DNA from: Mesorhizobium sp. M9A.F.Ca.ET.002.03.1.2
Lineage (GTDB): Bacteria; Pseudomonadota; Alphaproteobacteria; Rhizobiales; Rhizobiaceae
Length of the DNA: 64,000 bases
Reading direction: 5' to 3'
Assembly: GCF_003952365.1 (NCBI RefSeq)
Contig: NZ_CP034443.1
Coordinates: 606,001 to 670,000 of the forward strand
The notes below the pieces were generated by a model. It had not been told where the DNA came from and did no database searches. It saw nothing but the letters and a program-made list of their open reading frames with translations. The position numbers and the translations under genes are program-made. Of this stretch, positions 25,284 to 33,726 are shown piece by piece. Positions within the stretch are counted from its first letter, which is position 1, and each line of letters opens with the position of its first letter.

Positions 25284-26386
25284 CAGAGTCTCACCCCCAG
25301 TGACTTGCCGCTCGCCGTATCGAAGAAGTGCGCCTGGGCCGGATCGATCCTGGCAAAGACCTTCACGCCGGGCCCGCTGATGAAACCGCTTTTGGTGCGG
25401 GCGCGCAGCATCTTGGAGCCGACTTTGAGGTCGACGATGTCGAAGGATCCGAGCGGCTCGACGATCTGCGCCTCGACCGGCAAGAACCCTTCCGCCGCTT
25501 CGCGGCGAACGATGACGCCTTCCGGCCGGATGCCGAGAGCAAGTTTGTCGCCGGCATGGCCGTTGAGCTTCGACAGCAACGCGCGCGGAAACTCAAAGCC
25601 GGTAGCCACCCCTCCGACCGTCACCGAGGCCGACGAGGCTTTTTCCGCCACCGCCGCGTCGGCGACGTTCATCACCGGGCTGCCGACGAACTGAGCAACG
25701 AACAGATTGGCCGGCCGCGAATAGACTTCGTCCGGCGAACCGACCTGCTGCAGTACGCCTTCATGCATGATGACGATGCGGTCGGCGAGGCTCATCGCCT
25801 CGATCTGGTCATGGGTGACATAGATGGTGGTCGAGCCCTGCTTGATGTGCAGGCGCTTGATCTCGGCCCGCATCTCCTCGCGCAGCTTGGCATCGAGTGC
25901 GCCGATCGGCTCGTCCATCAGCATCGCCTTCGGCCGCCGCACCAGCGCCCGGCCGATGGCCACGCGCTGCATGTCGCCGCCTGACAGCGCCGACGGCTTC
26001 TTGGCGAGAAGATCGGTGATCTGCAGCGTCTTGGCGACCGAGCGCACCTCGCTGTCGATCTCGGCCCTGCTCTTGCGCGTCGCCCTGAGCGGGAAGGCGA
26101 TGTTCTCGTAGACGCTCATATGCGGATAGAGCGAGAACGACTGGAAGACCATGGCGATGTCGCGGTCGGCCGCCTTGAGATGCTGGACCGGCTTGCCGTC
26201 GATGAGGACATCGCCGCCGTCGATAGTCTCCAGCCCGGCGATGGCGCGAAGCGTCGTCGTCTTGCCGCAGCCCGACTGGCCGAGCAGCACGATGAACTCG
26301 TTGTCGTCGATCTTGAGGTTGAGGTCCTTGATGACCTGGACGGCGCCGAAATATTTCTGGACGCCGCGAAGCTCGATCTGGGTCAC
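25283..26386 (-). CDS. Carbohydrate ABC importer ATPase, UgpC/MalK-like (first of pair)
   Basis: 367 residues, GTG start at 26386 overlapping the stop of the small membrane protein gene (GTGA). Walker A GQSGCGKTTTLR, signature LSGGDMQRVAIGRALV, Walker B AMLMDEPIGALDAKL, switch VTHDQIEAMSLADR, followed by the regulatory domain with LALGIRPEGVIVR and a final FFDTASGKSL. It shares the architecture of its neighbour but is clearly diverged, so the pair probably works as a heterodimer energising the two permeases upstream in the operon. Confidence 0.92.
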   Translation of the reverse strand: MTQIELRGVQKYFGAVQVIKDLNLKIDDNEFIVLLGQSGCGKTTTLRAIAGLETIDGGDVLIDGKPVQHLKAADRDIAMVFQSFSLYPHMSVYENIAFPLRATRKSRAEIDSEVRSVAKTLQITDLLAKKPSALSGGDMQRVAIGRALVRRPKAMLMDEPIGALDAKLREEMRAEIKRLHIKQGSTTIYVTHDQIEAMSLADRIVIMHEGVLQQVGSPDEVYSRPANLFVAQFVGSPVMNVADAAVAEKASSASVTVGGVATGFEFPRALLSKLNGHAGDKLALGIRPEGVIVRREAAEGFLPVEAQIVEPLGSFDIVDLKVGSKMLRARTKSGFISGPGVKVFARIDPAQAHFFDTASGKSLGVRL

Positions 26387-26610
26387 GTGCGGCCCTCATT
26401 ATGGTCGGAGACGTCGAAGACCCCGTCTGTTCTCTCGGTTCCATCGTCCGGCTTGCCGAACCAGTTGGTGCACAGGAAGGTGACGAGCCCGATCAAGATG
26501 ATCGTCACCCCATAGCGGTGCAGGAAGAGATTCCACGGCTGGCAGAGCGCGATGATGCCGCACACCATCACGATCTCGGCCGTGCGCTGGATTGTAGCAT
26601 GGCGGATCAT
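26383..26610 (-). CDS. Small two-helix membrane protein inside ABC importer operon
   Basis: 75 residues with two predicted membrane helices: EIVMVCGIIALCQPWNLFL and GVTIILIGLVTFLCTNWFG. A hydrophilic Asp/Glu-rich tail follows (GKPDDGTERTDGVFDV). The ATG at 26610 overlaps the permease stop by four bases and the stop overlaps the ATPase start, so it is translationally coupled on both sides and very probably real. The position matches that of GlpU (DUF2160) in rhizobial glycerol importers, but the sequence does not look like DUF2160. It may be an accessory subunit of the importer. Confidence 0.75.
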   Translation of the reverse strand: MIRHATIQRTAEIVMVCGIIALCQPWNLFLHRYGVTIILIGLVTFLCTNWFGKPDDGTERTDGVFDVSDHNEGRT

Positions 26611-27566
26611 TTGCGGATCGCTCCGAAGGACATGCCGCGCAAGAGGTGGTTGCGGAGCAGGAAGGTGAATATGGCGACCGGCAGCAGGAACAGGAAGGTT
26701 CCGGCGGCAATCACCGTCCAGTCCGGCAGGCCGGAGCCGACCTGGCTGGGGATGAAGGGCGGTGCCGTCTGGGCGCGGCGATTGGTCATGATCAGCGCGA
26801 AGGCATATTCGTTCCAAGCCGTGATGAAGCAGAACACGGCGGTCGCGGCGATGCCGGTGGCGGCCTCCGGCAGCACGATCTTGAAGAAGGCCTCCATGCG
26901 CGTATAGCCGTCGACGAGCGCCGCCTCCTCGTACTCCTTCGGAATCTCGTCCATGAACCCTTTCATCAGCCATACAGAGAAGGACAAGTTAAAGGCGGTG
27001 TAGAGGATGATCAGGCCCCAATGCGTGTCGTTGAGGCCGACGACCCGGTACATCAGGAACATCGGGATCGCCACCACCACCGGCGGCAGCATGCGCGTCG
27101 ACAGGATGAAGAAGAGCAGGTCCTGTTCCCCCTTTATCTTGAAGCGCGAGAAGCCGTAAGCCGTGAAGGTGCCCATGCCGACGGCCAGGACGGTGGAGGT
27201 GATGGCGACGATCAGCGAATTCATGAAGCGGTTCGGATAGCCGGACCACTGCACCTCGCCCCTGCCCGAGCGCACCACCTTCTCGCCGCCGTCAAACACC
27301 AGCCGCTCCCACCACGGAGCGGCGGCGTATTGTTCCGGCGTCGGCGCGGTGCGCAACTGCGACCGCTTGGTGAAGAGCTTTACGAAGGGCGATATCTCAG
27401 GCTGGAACATCACCGTCGGTGGAATGGTGGTGGCAAGGTTGCGCGGCTTGAACGCCGTCGAGGCTATCCAGTAGATCGGCGCCAGGAAGATGATCGTGAC
27501 GATCAGCACACCGACGATGGCGAGCTTGTTGAGCGAACGCTCGGTAGAGGTGGTGACAGCGGCCAT
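26607..27566 (-). CDS. Carbohydrate ABC importer permease (MalG-like)
   Basis: 319 residues with six transmembrane helices, the first at 12-34 (LAIVGVLIVTIIFLAPIYWI). A long periplasmic loop of about 85 residues follows. The EAA loop is EEAALVDGYTRMEAFFKIVLPEAATG, matching the MalG consensus EAAxxDGAxxxxxFxxIxLP. It pairs with the MalF-like permease encoded just upstream (one-base gap). Confidence 0.93.
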   Translation of the reverse strand: MAAVTTSTERSLNKLAIVGVLIVTIIFLAPIYWIASTAFKPRNLATTIPPTVMFQPEISPFVKLFTKRSQLRTAPTPEQYAAAPWWERLVFDGGEKVVRSGRGEVQWSGYPNRFMNSLIVAITSTVLAVGMGTFTAYGFSRFKIKGEQDLLFFILSTRMLPPVVVAIPMFLMYRVVGLNDTHWGLIILYTAFNLSFSVWLMKGFMDEIPKEYEEAALVDGYTRMEAFFKIVLPEAATGIAATAVFCFITAWNEYAFALIMTNRRAQTAPPFIPSQVGSGLPDWTVIAAGTFLFLLPVAIFTFLLRNHLLRGMSFGAIRK

Positions 27567-27567
27567 T

Positions 27568-28473
27568 CTAGCGCTCCTTCACCTTGTTCAGGTATTTGAC
27601 GTAGATGTTGGTGATCGCCAGGATCATGATCAGCACGATGTAGGCGAGCGCGCAGGAGCGCCCAGTCTGCCATTCCTGGAACGCCATCTTGTAGAGCCGG
27701 ATCGAGATCACCTCGGTGGTTGGCTGGCTGGTCAGGATGTAGGCGAGATCGAAGGTCTTGAACGCCTCCATGGTGCGAAAGATGATCGCAATCATCAGAA
27801 TCGGCGCGACCAAGGGCAGCGTGATGCGAAAGAAGGTATAGAACGAGCCGGCGCGGTCGATCGCCGCCGCCTCGTAAAGGTGCTTCGGCACTGCCGACAG
27901 GCCGGCAAGCGACAGCAGCATCACGAAGGGCGACCACATCCAGATGTCGGTGATGGCAACCGCGTAGAGCGCCATGTCGGGGTTGGACAGCCACTCGAAG
28001 GAGCCGAGGCCGAGCGTATAGTTGATGATGCCGAAGGACGGATCGTAGAGCAGTTTCCAGAACAGTCCGACGACGGCCATCGACAGCATCATTGGCAACA
28101 GCAGCAGTGTCGTCAGCAGGCCCTTCAACGGGATATCGCGGTTGAGCAGCAACGCCACGCCGAAGCCGACGATGACCTGGCCGACGACGGAGACGATGAC
28201 ATATTTGGCGGTGATGGCGAAATTCGACCAGATGAACGGGTCGTTGAGCAGCTCGCGGTAATTCTGCAGTCCGACGAAATTGGCCGCCGCGGGGCTCGAC
28301 GCTCGAAAGTCGGTGAACGAATAGCCGAGCGAATAGAGCAGCGGAAAGATGTTGAAGACGATCAGGAAAACGATCGTCGGAATGATGAAGAGATTGCGGA
28401 TCGTGAGGTCGCTCATGCCGCGGGCGGCGGAGCGCGAGTTGGGATCCAGCGTGGTCATGACTGCAGTGGCCAA
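27568..28473 (-). CDS. Carbohydrate ABC importer permease (MalF-like)
   Basis: 301 residues, six transmembrane helices beginning at IRNLFIIPTIVFLIVFNIFP. The EAA loop reads YEAAAIDRAGSFYTFFRITLP. I take the TTG at 28473 as start because AGAGGA lies at good spacing ahead of it, whereas the ATG five codons later has no ribosome site. It follows the binding-protein gene after a 73-bp gap holding a terminator-like hairpin, so permease expression is probably lower than that of the binding protein. Confidence 0.92.
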   Translation of the reverse strand: MATAVMTTLDPNSRSAARGMSDLTIRNLFIIPTIVFLIVFNIFPLLYSLGYSFTDFRASSPAAANFVGLQNYRELLNDPFIWSNFAITAKYVIVSVVGQVIVGFGVALLLNRDIPLKGLLTTLLLLPMMLSMAVVGLFWKLLYDPSFGIINYTLGLGSFEWLSNPDMALYAVAITDIWMWSPFVMLLSLAGLSAVPKHLYEAAAIDRAGSFYTFFRITLPLVAPILMIAIIFRTMEAFKTFDLAYILTSQPTTEVISIRLYKMAFQEWQTGRSCALAYIVLIMILAITNIYVKYLNKVKER

Positions 28474-28497
28474 GGCCCGTTCCTCTTTGGTCCGGAA

Positions 28498-28528
28498 AAG
28501 AAAACGGAAGGGGCGGGCTCCCGCCCCC
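28498..28528 (-). terminator. Partial (attenuating) terminator after the binding-protein gene
   Basis: On the minus strand an 8-bp G/C stem (GGGGCGGG/CCCGCCCC, 28510-28527) is followed by a T-rich run. It stands between the solute-binding protein gene and the first permease gene, the usual place for differential expression in ABC importer operons. Confidence 0.6.
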
Positions 28529-28546
28529 TCCGAGCGTTAGTGCCGT

Positions 28547-29857
28547 TTACTTCGCGCGGTTGTATTTCTTGAACGTCGCGTTCCAGTCCGCGGCCAGCGA
28601 ATCAAGCACTTCCTTGGCCGTGCCCTGATTGCCGGTGATGTAGGGATAGACGCGCTGGTTCATCTGGATAAGCAGCTCGGCATATTCCGGCGTCGCCCAG
28701 AAGTCCTTCACCTTGAACATGGTTTCGTAGAAGGCCTTGTTGTAAGGCGTGGCGTTCTGGAATTCAGGCGACTCGAGCACCTTGGCGCTTGCCGTGTAAC
28801 CGCCGAGCTCCGCCCATTTCTTCTGCGTCTCGTCCTTGATGAACCATTCCAGGAACTTCATCGCCTCTTCCTGATTCTGGGAATAGGAGATGACGGAGAT
28901 GCCCTGGCCGCCGAGCGCGGCGAACTGGTCGCCGTTCGGTCCTGGAGGGTTGGCGAAAAAGCCGGTGACCTTGGCATTCGGGTTAGAGGCTTCGTTGATG
29001 AGCGCCGGGAAGAAGGCGAAGTAGTTCATGCTCATCGCCGCCAGGTTCTCGGTGATCGCCTGGTTGTCCTCGATGAAGAAGCTCTTGGCCCAACCAGGAG
29101 GGGTGAAGGAATAGAGCTCCTTGTAGGCCTCGAGCGCCTTGACGTTCTGCTCAGAGTTGATGACGCCGTCGACCTTGTAGGTCGCGTAATCGCCTAGCTC
29201 GCCGCCGAAGGAGAAGATGGCGTTCTCGACGCCCATCACCAGCGCGTCATACGAGTTATCGGTGTAGATGGCGACGCCGTAGCGCTTCTCGTCGGGACGG
29301 TGGAAGAATTCGGCGATGTCGCGCAGCGCCTTGAAATCCTTCGGCACGTCGAGATCGTAGCCATACTTGGCCTTGAAGGCTTCCTTTTCCTTGGGGTCCT
29401 CGAACCAGTCCTTGCGGTAGGACCAGCCGACCGCGTCGCCCTCGGCCGGGATCGACCAGTACTTGCCAGAATTCGACGGATATTCGGCGTAGTACTTGAC
29501 CGTCGCTGGCGCCATCACCTCCTTCAGATTGTGTTTGTTGAAGAAGTCGGTGAGGTCGACATAGTGTCCCGCCTCGGATGCGGCGCCGATCCACTGCGAG
29601 TCGCCGACCACCATGTCGTAGGCGCTGCCCTTGGCGTTGAACTCAGTGAATGCCTTGGTCTGGAAGTCGGACCAAGGCGTGGTTTCGACAGTGACCTTCA
29701 CGCCGGTCTCGGCCTCGTAAAGGTTGACGAGTTCCTGCAGGTAATTGGCCGGATCCCATTCCGCCCAGAAAATCGTAAGCTCCTGCGAATACGCCGCCGT
29801 TCCGCTGGCAAGCGTCATCGCGATACCAGCAAGCATGCTGGTCATTGTCTTGCGCAT
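28547..29857 (-). CDS. Carbohydrate ABC importer solute-binding protein
   Basis: 436 residues from the ATG at 29857, which follows GGGAGGA. Signal peptide at 1-25 (MTSMLAGIAMTLASGTAAYS, cleavage before QELTIF). The mature part is a type-1 sugar-binding protein: LTIFWAEWDPANYLQELVNL, GSAYDMVVGDSQWIGAASEA and SYSQNQEEAMKFLEWFIKDE. The latter two are the common binding-protein patterns. First gene of the six-gene importer operon; two TGGT-N3-ACCA sites lie upstream (30016 and 30192). Substrate unknown. Confidence 0.92.
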   Translation of the reverse strand: MRKTMTSMLAGIAMTLASGTAAYSQELTIFWAEWDPANYLQELVNLYEAETGVKVTVETTPWSDFQTKAFTEFNAKGSAYDMVVGDSQWIGAASEAGHYVDLTDFFNKHNLKEVMAPATVKYYAEYPSNSGKYWSIPAEGDAVGWSYRKDWFEDPKEKEAFKAKYGYDLDVPKDFKALRDIAEFFHRPDEKRYGVAIYTDNSYDALVMGVENAIFSFGGELGDYATYKVDGVINSEQNVKALEAYKELYSFTPPGWAKSFFIEDNQAITENLAAMSMNYFAFFPALINEASNPNAKVTGFFANPPGPNGDQFAALGGQGISVISYSQNQEEAMKFLEWFIKDETQKKWAELGGYTASAKVLESPEFQNATPYNKAFYETMFKVKDFWATPEYAELLIQMNQRVYPYITGNQGTAKEVLDSLAADWNATFKKYNRAK

Positions 29858-30015
29858 GATGATTTCCTCCCTTGTGCTCATTCTACCGTGTCATGCGAGC
29901 CAGCGGCGAGGCGGGCCCGGGTAATTCCTCCCGTGATGGCATCGTTCCGGGAGCCTCCTCGCCCGGCCAGAATGGATCGCAGCCCTCACTTTTAATCCGC
30001 TTTATTGTCCTGATC

Positions 30016-30026
30016 TGGTATTACCA
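30016..30026. promoter_or_regulatory. FadR/GntR-type operator TGGTATTACCA
   Basis: Identical 11-mer to the site at 15536, here 159 bp upstream of the importer's binding-protein gene. The 350-bp gap 29858-30210 contains this site, the site at 30189 and otherwise AT-richer DNA with no convincing ORF; it is the promoter region of the importer operon. Confidence 0.55.
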
Positions 30027-30188
30027 ATTTCGGACGCACGTCAAGCTCTTTCTTGGACGATAGCGGAGCCCTAGACAAGCGGATTCCAGCAACATCTGCC
30101 TGTTTTTCCTAAATTTTCCTACTCCTTGATACGCAAGGGCCTTGTTTGCGCTACAGCATTGCGACTATTGTCAGTAGTCGGCATCCTC

Positions 30189-30205
30189 ATCTGGTCGAAC
30201 CAGAT
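30189..30205. promoter_or_regulatory. Extended FadR/GntR-type operator
   Basis: ATCTGGT-CGA-ACCAGAT, a perfect 17-bp palindrome containing the TGGTCGAACCA core also seen at 15715. It stands 332 bp upstream of the importer's first gene and 6 bp past the stop of the minus-strand TetR gene, so it would be a distal or second site for the importer promoter. Confidence 0.5.
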
Positions 30206-30210
30206 CGATA

Positions 30211-30906
30211 CTATTCCGTGGCTGTCGCCCGTGCGCTTCTGTCTCCTTCGGTCATCGATTCCACCACTGCAGCCCGTACCAGGGCGCCGGCTGCCCATTG
30301 CGCCACCGACATCATCTTGCGGCTGTCCAACCCCCATATGTCCTTCAGCACGATGAGCACTTCGACGCCGAAGATCAATGACAGGGCCTGCGCCAGGCGC
30401 TTGAATTCGCGTGGCGGCAGCCGGTCCTTGAGCGGTGCGATCGCGTCCTTGAGCAGATCGACGCGATGGCCGCGCGTGAAGGCCGGCTCGCCGCCCAGCG
30501 TGCCGGCCTGCCGCCGCGCCCATTGGTCGAGCGACAGCTTCAGCGCCGCCTTGAAGGTCGCCTCGAAAGCCTCGATACGCGGCATGGCCGTGTCGAACAG
30601 TTCGGCGACCCGGCGTTCGGCATCGGCGGAGCTCGACTGCCAGGTGAGGATCGGCCCCAGCCCTTCGTCGACCACCGCCTGCACCAGCGCCGCCTGGCTC
30701 GGAAAATAGCGATAGGCGGTAGCGCGGGAAACCTGTGCCGCTTCCGCGACCTCGCTGACCGAGGGCGTGGCGCCCGCCTGCATCAGCCTTGTCGCCGTCT
30801 CCAGCATCAGCCGCCTTGTACGTGCGCGCGGCCCGCGTGCGGCTCCCCCACGCGCGGCTCCGGGGTCGGCGTCATCGTTCACCGCTTGTTGACGTGAGAC
30901 ATCCAT
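30211..30906 (-). CDS. TetR-family transcriptional regulator
   Basis: 231 residues from the ATG at 30906. The N-terminal helix-turn-helix is VSEVAEAAQVSRATAYRYFPS, the TetR consensus. The first 30 residues are Ala/Gly/Arg-rich and disordered. The C-terminal ligand domain is helical without recognised specificity. The frame runs further upstream but through the divergent gene's promoter. It is divergent from the Tm-1-like gene with a palindrome in the gap, so it probably represses that operon. Confidence 0.88.
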   Translation of the reverse strand: MDVSRQQAVNDDADPGAARGGAARGPRARTRRLMLETATRLMQAGATPSVSEVAEAAQVSRATAYRYFPSQAALVQAVVDEGLGPILTWQSSSADAERRVAELFDTAMPRIEAFEATFKAALKLSLDQWARRQAGTLGGEPAFTRGHRVDLLKDAIAPLKDRLPPREFKRLAQALSLIFGVEVLIVLKDIWGLDSRKMMSVAQWAAGALVRAAVVESMTEGDRSARATATE

Positions 30907-30914
30907 ATCAATAC

Positions 30915-30928
30915 GATACGCGCGTCTC
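30915..30928. promoter_or_regulatory. Probable TetR operator
   Basis: GATACGCGCGTCTC, a 14-bp palindrome with one mismatched pair, located 9 bp upstream of the TetR ATG and in the promoter region of the divergent Tm-1-like gene. Position and symmetry suit a TetR-family repressor. Confidence 0.45.
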
Positions 30929-31017
30929 AAAAAATTGCAATGGCCTTGGCGCTGCCGAACGGCCGGGCAAGAGCGGCAGGCGGCAACGCCGAGCGCGCCG
31001 AAGACCGGGGAAACGCA

Positions 31018-32214
31018 ATGAAGCGCATCTATGTGGTGGGCACCGCCGACACCAAGGGCGAAGAACTCGCCTTTCTTGCCGATGCGGTCGCAGCCACCGG
31101 TGCCATTGTTACGTGCGTCGATATCGGAACGCGTGGCGCGACCGTGTCGGTCGATGTCTCGGCCGAAGAGGTCGCCGGCCACCATCCCAATGGCGGCAGT
31201 GCCGTGCTGGGCATCGACGACCGCGGCACCGCCGTCGCGGCAATGGCCATCGCCTTCACCCGGTTTGTCCAATCGCGCACCGACATGTCAGGCATGATCG
31301 GTATCGGCGGCGGCGGCGGAACCTCGATCGTCACATCAGGCATGCGCGCTCTGCCGCTCGGCCTGCCCAAGATCATGATCTCCACGCTCGCCTCGGGCGA
31401 CACGGCTCCTTATGTCGATGTCTCCGACATCGTCATGATGCCGTCGGTGACCGACATGGCCGGCCTGAACCGGCTGTCCCGTATCGTGCTGCACAATGCC
31501 GCCCAGGCGATATCGGGCATGGCTGCGAAACCGGCGCCGCCGCCCGACGGCAAACCGTCGATCGGCCTCACCATGTTCGGCGTGACCACGCCATGCGTGA
31601 CTTCCATCGCCAATGAGCTTCGCTCGACCTATGACTGCATGGTCTTCCACGCCACAGGCACCGGCGGCCGCACCATGGAAAAGCTGGCCGACAGCGGCCT
31701 GCTGTCCGGCGTCATCGACATCACGACGACCGAGGTCTGCGACCTCTTGTTCGGCGGCGTGCTGCCGGCGACCGAAGACCGCTTCGGCGCGATCGCCCGC
31801 ACCAAGCTGCCCTATGTCGGCTCGGTCGGCGCGCTCGACATGGTGAATTTCTGGGCGCGGCCAACCGTTCCGGAACGCTATCGCGGACGCTTGTTCTACG
31901 AGCACAATCCGAACGTGACGCTGATGCGCACGACCCCTGACGAAAGCCGCAGGATCGGCGAATGGATCGGCACAAGACTGAGCCTCTGCGAGGGACCGGT
32001 CCGGTTCCTCATTCCTGAAAAGGGTGTCTCGGCGCTCGACATCGAAGGCGGCGCCTTCTTCGACCCAGAAGCCGATGCAGCACTCTTCGAGGCCATCGAG
32101 CGCACGATCATGCCCAACGACACGCGGCGCGTGACGCGCCTGCCGCTGCACATCAACGATCCCGAATTCGCCAAGGCTGCGGTTGCGGCTTTCCTTGACA
32201 TCGCCAGACAGTGA
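31018..32214 (+). CDS. Tm-1-like ATP-binding domain protein (UPF0261 family)
   Basis: 398 residues from the ATG at 31018 (ribosome site GGGGAAA). The family name comes from the tomato Tm-1 resistance protein, whose N-terminal domain binds ATP; bacterial members are poorly characterised. Characteristic segments: [20 protein letters not shown] at the start, [20 protein letters not shown] (glycine-rich nucleotide loop), [20 protein letters not shown] and [20 protein letters not shown]. Plant Tm-1 has a second TIM-barrel domain; here that domain is the separate next gene, so the two bacterial proteins together match the plant protein's layout. Confidence 0.88.
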   Translation: MKRIYVVGTADTKGEELAFLADAVAATGAIVTCVDIGTRGATVSVDVSAEEVAGHHPNGGSAVLGIDDRGTAVAAMAIAFTRFVQSRTDMSGMIGIGGGGGTSIVTSGMRALPLGLPKIMISTLASGDTAPYVDVSDIVMMPSVTDMAGLNRLSRIVLHNAAQAISGMAAKPAPPPDGKPSIGLTMFGVTTPCVTSIANELRSTYDCMVFHATGTGGRTMEKLADSGLLSGVIDITTTEVCDLLFGGVLPATEDRFGAIARTKLPYVGSVGALDMVNFWARPTVPERYRGRLFYEHNPNVTLMRTTPDESRRIGEWIGTRLSLCEGPVRFLIPEKGVSALDIEGGAFFDPEADAALFEAIERTIMPNDTRRVTRLPLHINDPEFAKAAVAAFLDIARQ

Positions 32215-32225
32215 GAGACGAGATC

Positions 32226-33089
32226 ATGCCCGCCATACCGCGCAAGAAGATCCTGGAAAAATTCCGCAAGATGATTGCCGGCGGCGTGCCGATCGTCGGC
32301 GGCGGCGCCGGCACCGGCCTGTCGGCCAAGGCCGAAGAGGCCGGCGGCATCGACCTGATCATTATCTACAATTCCGGCCGCTACCGCATGGCCGGCCGCG
32401 GCTCGGCCGCCGGCTTGCTCGCCTATGGCAACGCCAACGATATCGTCAAGGAAATGGCCTACGAGGTGCTGCCGGTGGTCAAGAAGACGCCGGTGCTGGC
32501 CGGCGTCAACGGCACCGATCCCTTCGTTATCATGCCGCTGCTGCTGGTCGAACTGAAGACGATGGGCTTTTCCGGCGTGCAGAACTTTCCCACCATCGGC
32601 CTGTTCGACGGCCAGATGCGGCAGAGTTTCGAGGAAACCGGCATGGGCTTCGGGCTTGAGGTCGACATGATCGCGGAGGCGCACAAGCTCGACCTCCTGA
32701 CGACGCCCTATGTGTTCAACCCCGACGAGGCGCGCGCCATGACCAAGGCCGGCGCCGACATCATCGTCGCGCACATGGGCGTGACCACCGGCGGCTCGAT
32801 CGGCGCGACATCGGCCAAGTCACTGGACGACTGCGTGACGGAAATCGACGCCATCGCCGCGGCAGCGCGCTCGGTGCGAAAGGACGTCATCCTGCTTTGC
32901 CATGGCGGACCGATCTCGATGCCGGACGACGCCCGCTACATCCTCGAACGCTGCAAGGGCCTGCACGGTTTCTATGGCGCCAGCTCGATGGAGCGGCTGC
33001 CGGCGGAAGCGGCGATCGCCAGGCAGACGGCCGATTTCAAGGCCGTGACACTTGGCGCCCAAATGAGTGCAAAGAAAAAGAAGGGATGA
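32226..33089 (+). CDS. Phosphoenolpyruvate hydrolase-like TIM-barrel protein
   Basis: 287 residues from the ATG at 32226; a GTG at 32211 overlapping the previous stop is the alternative. Segments [59 protein letters not shown] and [20 protein letters not shown] are those of the family annotated as phosphoenolpyruvate hydrolase-like, related to the isocitrate lyase/PEP mutase superfamily and equivalent to the C-terminal domain of plant Tm-1. It forms an operon with the Tm-1-like gene. The reaction is not established. Confidence 0.85.
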   Translation: MPAIPRKKILEKFRKMIAGGVPIVGGGAGTGLSAKAEEAGGIDLIIIYNSGRYRMAGRGSAAGLLAYGNANDIVKEMAYEVLPVVKKTPVLAGVNGTDPFVIMPLLLVELKTMGFSGVQNFPTIGLFDGQMRQSFEETGMGFGLEVDMIAEAHKLDLLTTPYVFNPDEARAMTKAGADIIVAHMGVTTGGSIGATSAKSLDDCVTEIDAIAAAARSVRKDVILLCHGGPISMPDDARYILERCKGLHGFYGASSMERLPAEAAIARQTADFKAVTLGAQMSAKKKKG

Positions 33090-33093
33090 GACG

Positions 33094-33513
33094 ATGACCG
33101 ACAAGAGCAAGGTGTTCGTGTATCCGAAGGACGTCAGCGCCTTCGGCTTCGACTGGGGCAGGCTGTCGTTGACAGTGGCTCCCGAAGTGAACGGCGCGAC
33201 GCGCTTTTCCGGCGGCGTCGTCGACCTGCCGTCCGGCAAGGGCCACACGCGCCACAACCATCCGGGCGCGGAAGAGATCATCTTCGTCATATCAGGCAAT
33301 GGCGAGCAGATGGTCGAGGACGAGAACGGCAATCCGGTCGTTGAGAAGGTCGGGCCCGGTTGCACCATCTACGTGCCGGAAAGCCGCTTCCACTCGACAC
33401 TGAACACAGGTGACGGGCCCATGCAGCTTTTCGTCGTCTACTCGCCGGCCGGGCCTGAGCTGGCGTTGCGGGAGTTACCGGATTTCAGGCTGCTGCCGCC
33501 AGGTAAAGGGTGA
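33094..33513 (+). CDS. Cupin-domain protein
   Basis: 139 residues from the ATG at 33094, four bases after the preceding stop. The cupin metal motif is in GHTRHNHPGAEEIIFVISGN (His, His, Glu) and the second motif in GCTIYVPESRFHSTLN (His). A single-domain cupin could be a small-molecule isomerase, dioxygenase or sensor. Its place as third gene of the TetR-controlled cluster suggests it acts on the same unknown substrate. Confidence 0.87.
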   Translation: MTDKSKVFVYPKDVSAFGFDWGRLSLTVAPEVNGATRFSGGVVDLPSGKGHTRHNHPGAEEIIFVISGNGEQMVEDENGNPVVEKVGPGCTIYVPESRFHSTLNTGDGPMQLFVVYSPAGPELALRELPDFRLLPPGKG

Positions 33514-33540
33514 ATTTGATTCTTCGTCGAAAGCAGCGCC

Positions 33541-33710
33541 GCCCCTCATTGTCCTGCCGGACATTTCTCCCCGTATAGTGGCGGGGAGAAAGACGCTGTC
33601 ATCAACGCTTTCGCCAATTTTCGACGTTGCAAGCCGCGTCGAGGGTGCGGCCGTCCACCCTTCTCCCCGTCACTATACGGGGAGAAGGTGCCGGCAGGCG
33701 GATGAGGGGC
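33541..33710. repeat. Palindromic intergenic repeat
   Basis: Ends GCCCCTCAT (33541-33549) and ATGAGGGGC (33702-33710) are inverted. Inside each end is a CTGCCGG-type core and a self-complementary arm (TCTCCCCGTATAGTGGCGGGGAGA and its counterpart CTCCCCGTCACTATACGGGG). The left core TGTCCTGCCGGACAT is shared with the repeats at 36976 and 39238, so these are members or relatives of one family. It stands between convergent cupin and peptidase genes. Confidence 0.8.
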
Positions 33711-33726
33711 AGCGTCTACCATCCGA

